NCBI RefSeq assembly: GCF_014698145.1
Contig: NZ_JACJSM010000001.1
Location: 470,633-534,632, forward strand
Source: Oscillatoria sp. FACHB-1406
GTDB lineage: Bacteria; Cyanobacteriota; Cyanobacteriia; Cyanobacteriales; Spirulinaceae
DNA: 64,000 nucleotides
Reading direction: 5' to 3'
The position numbers were made by a program, and so were the translations under genes. The notes under the pieces were generated by a model. The model saw nothing but the letters and a program-made list of their open reading frames with translations, searched no databases and was not told the origin of the DNA. Shown in pieces: positions 62,621-64,000 of this stretch. How positions within the stretch are numbered: position 1 is the stretch's first letter; every line of letters starts with the position of its first letter.

Positions 62621-64000
62621 ATGAGTTTTGAAAGTGACAGCCAACAGTGTTTAGAAAAATTGGTCTGGGCAACCCGCGAACTCCAAGTAGACATCGATCG
62701 GAGCCAACTCTCTAAGATTGCCGATTTGATTGTCCAAACTATGACGGGGCCCTGGCGCTATTTTCACACGCCCGAACACACCTTTGAGGTCGGCGGGTCG
62801 GATAATGCCGTTGAAGTGCTAGCCGCCCTGTTTCACGACCTCGTATACGTTCAAGTCGATAAGAGCGTTAACTTTAACCTAACCTATTACATTTCCCCGT
62901 TCATCCAACAGGTTCAGGAAAAGCTCTATATTCGCTCGGCTAACGAACTGCCCGATGACCCCATGTGCCGAATGGTGATGGATGTTTTTGGGTTTACCCC
63001 CGGAAAAGAACTCTCGCCCTTTGCCGGACAAAATGAATTCCTAAGCGCACTCATTTGTACTAAAGTTCTCGAACCTTTCATGAATCGAGGACTCCTGCTG
63101 AAGCTGATTGCCTGCATCGAAGCGACTATCCCTTTTCGCTTCCCCTCCCCAGACGGAGTGAGTGCAGCCGAACAACTGTACGAGCGCCTCAAAGAAGTCA
63201 ACAGCGAGTACGACGCGCAGTTAAGTCCTGAAGAAATTACGGAAACCGTTCGGCAAGCAGTGCGGATGTCGAACCGAGATGTCGGGAGTTTCGCCAACCC
63301 CAGTTCGGCACAATTCCTCGATGGAACCTGGAGTTTGCTACCGGAAACCAACCATAACCTGGATTCCCGCTCTTATACGGTGCTTGAATATCGGAATGCG
63401 CTGCAAAAAATGGAAGGCTTCATGAACTTCCTCAAGCCCAATATTATTTTCCAGCAGTTTGAAGGCGAACCCGACGACGAATACTATAACGAGTTACTGC
63501 ACCGCTCGGGCAGAAACCTCGATATTGCGCGCCTTTATTTAGGCAGTAAACTTTATACTATCGCCTTGCTTGAAGCTCTGTCCTTGCGCGTCGGCACCGA
63601 TATTCCCCTTTCTACTATGATGGGAGAATCCGGCGATCGCTCCGCAGAAGATAACTTAACCGTCGAAAAGCTCGAGAACTTTCTCCCCAAAATCTCTCAT
63701 CCCCACCAACCCGCCAACGATACTGAAGGAGAAGTGCTGAACTTGCTCGAACAGGGACGTTCTAAGAGTTCGGGCTACGATATCAAAAACTCGCCTCTGA
63801 CAACGTTTATCGTTAAGTTAATCGGCTTTGACGAAATTCGCGATTCTTTAGCCATCACGAAAGAGTTTTTCCAAGGCAAGATTTCGGGAGAAGCCTTTCT
63901 TTCGCAGTGTAATGCTGAAGTTGTTGCGATCGTCACCGATGCGCTCGTTCAACTCTTCGAGCGTCGCAAGGTGGCGTTGCGCCGAACTACGGGTGAGTTA
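62621..64000 (+). CDS. Large protein with HD-like motif, 3' end outside the window
   Basis: ATG 62621 opens a frame that stays open to the window end (460 residues visible). HTPEHTFEV followed by AALFHDLVYVQVD gives the H...HD arrangement of HD phosphohydrolase domains, close to the N-terminus (residues about 47-75). The remainder is helical and acidic, without membrane segments. I know of a widespread cyanobacterial protein of this look but cannot name it. No neighbour gives a clue beyond ribH upstream. Confidence 0.7.
   Translation, partial: MSFESDSQQCLEKLVWATRELQVDIDRSQLSKIADLIVQTMTGPWRYFHTPEHTFEVGGSDNAVEVLAALFHDLVYVQVDKSVNFNLTYYISPFIQQVQEKLYIRSANELPDDPMCRMVMDVFGFTPGKELSPFAGQNEFLSALICTKVLEPFMNRGLLLKLIACIEATIPFRFPSPDGVSAAEQLYERLKEVNSEYDAQLSPEEITETVRQAVRMSNRDVGSFANPSSAQFLDGTWSLLPETNHNLDSRSYTVLEYRNALQKMEGFMNFLKPNIIFQQFEGEPDDEYYNELLHRSGRNLDIARLYLGSKLYTIALLEALSLRVGTDIPLSTMMGESGDRSAEDNLTVEKLENFLPKISHPHQPANDTEGEVLNLLEQGRSKSSGYDIKNSPLTTFIVKLIGFDEIRDSLAITKEFFQGKISGEAFLSQCNAEVVAIVTDALVQLFERRKVALRRTTGEL

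Noticed and set aside
1-64000. tRNA and rRNA genes
   Set aside because: No cloverleaf or rRNA-like sequence was noticed by eye in the gaps; a covariance search would be needed to exclude a missed tRNA.

Overview
The window comes from a cyanobacterial chromosome. It carries psbZ (photosystem II), a plant/cyanobacterial-type gap2 and a Ccs1/ResB cytochrome c maturation gene. The octamer GCGATCGC (HIP1) recurs throughout, as is typical of cyanobacteria. The gene content (large repeat proteins, a contractile injection system of the cyanobacterial type, TnpB elements) would fit a filamentous species, but the species cannot be named from sequence alone.

Layout. 0-11.2 kb is core: a DUF202 membrane protein cut by the window edge, an O-antigen-ligase-type membrane protein overlapping a YaaW-family gene, a small membrane protein, purF and purL (both minus), ccs1 (plus, divergent from purL), a glycosyltransferase and a DUF1345 membrane protein. 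11.2-51 kb is dominated by a contractile injection system (CIS, phage-tail-like), interrupted by an IS200/IS605-type tnpB element. 51-64 kb is core again: coaE, secG, a matrixin-like protease, ybaB/ebfC, murB, murC, gap2, a DHH-CBS-CCA nucleotidyltransferase fusion, psbZ, ribH and a large HD-like protein running off the end.

The CIS lies in three blocks. (i) A sheath/tube/spike block on the minus strand (49.5 down to 34.8 kb) runs sheath, two tube proteins, a tail-assembly-chaperone-like protein, a membrane pseudokinase fused to a solute-binding domain, a 48-residue protein, a third tube-like protein, a 1048-residue repeat protein, CIS_tube/Afp7-like protein, VgrG-like spike, PAAR tip and AAA+ ATPase. 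A DUF4157 effector with its small downstream gene and a YbjN-domain protein follow. A DUF4255 cap gene is divergent from the sheath. (ii) A small plus-strand block (25.9-28.05 kb) holds a secreted TPR protein, a second tail-assembly chaperone and an out-of-frame DUF6760 domain that appears to need a -1 frameshift. (iii) A baseplate/anchor block on the minus strand (24.4 down to 11.2 kb) runs pentapeptide-repeat protein, an associated protein with a DUF4159-like tail, a TM+WD40 protein, a TM+beta-sandwich protein, gp25, gp6/J and gpI homologues.

Two large single-pass membrane proteins next to the baseplate genes suggest a membrane-anchored CIS, as described for the thylakoid-anchored CIS of Anabaena. 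The most interesting points are the anchor proteins and their shared N-terminal module, the pseudokinase/solute-binding fusion inside the tube operon, the predicted frameshift, the 34 exact-length 18-residue repeats ending in IQ(R/K)Q, and an effector whose C-terminus looks like a nucleotidyltransferase. No tRNA, rRNA or CRISPR array was seen.
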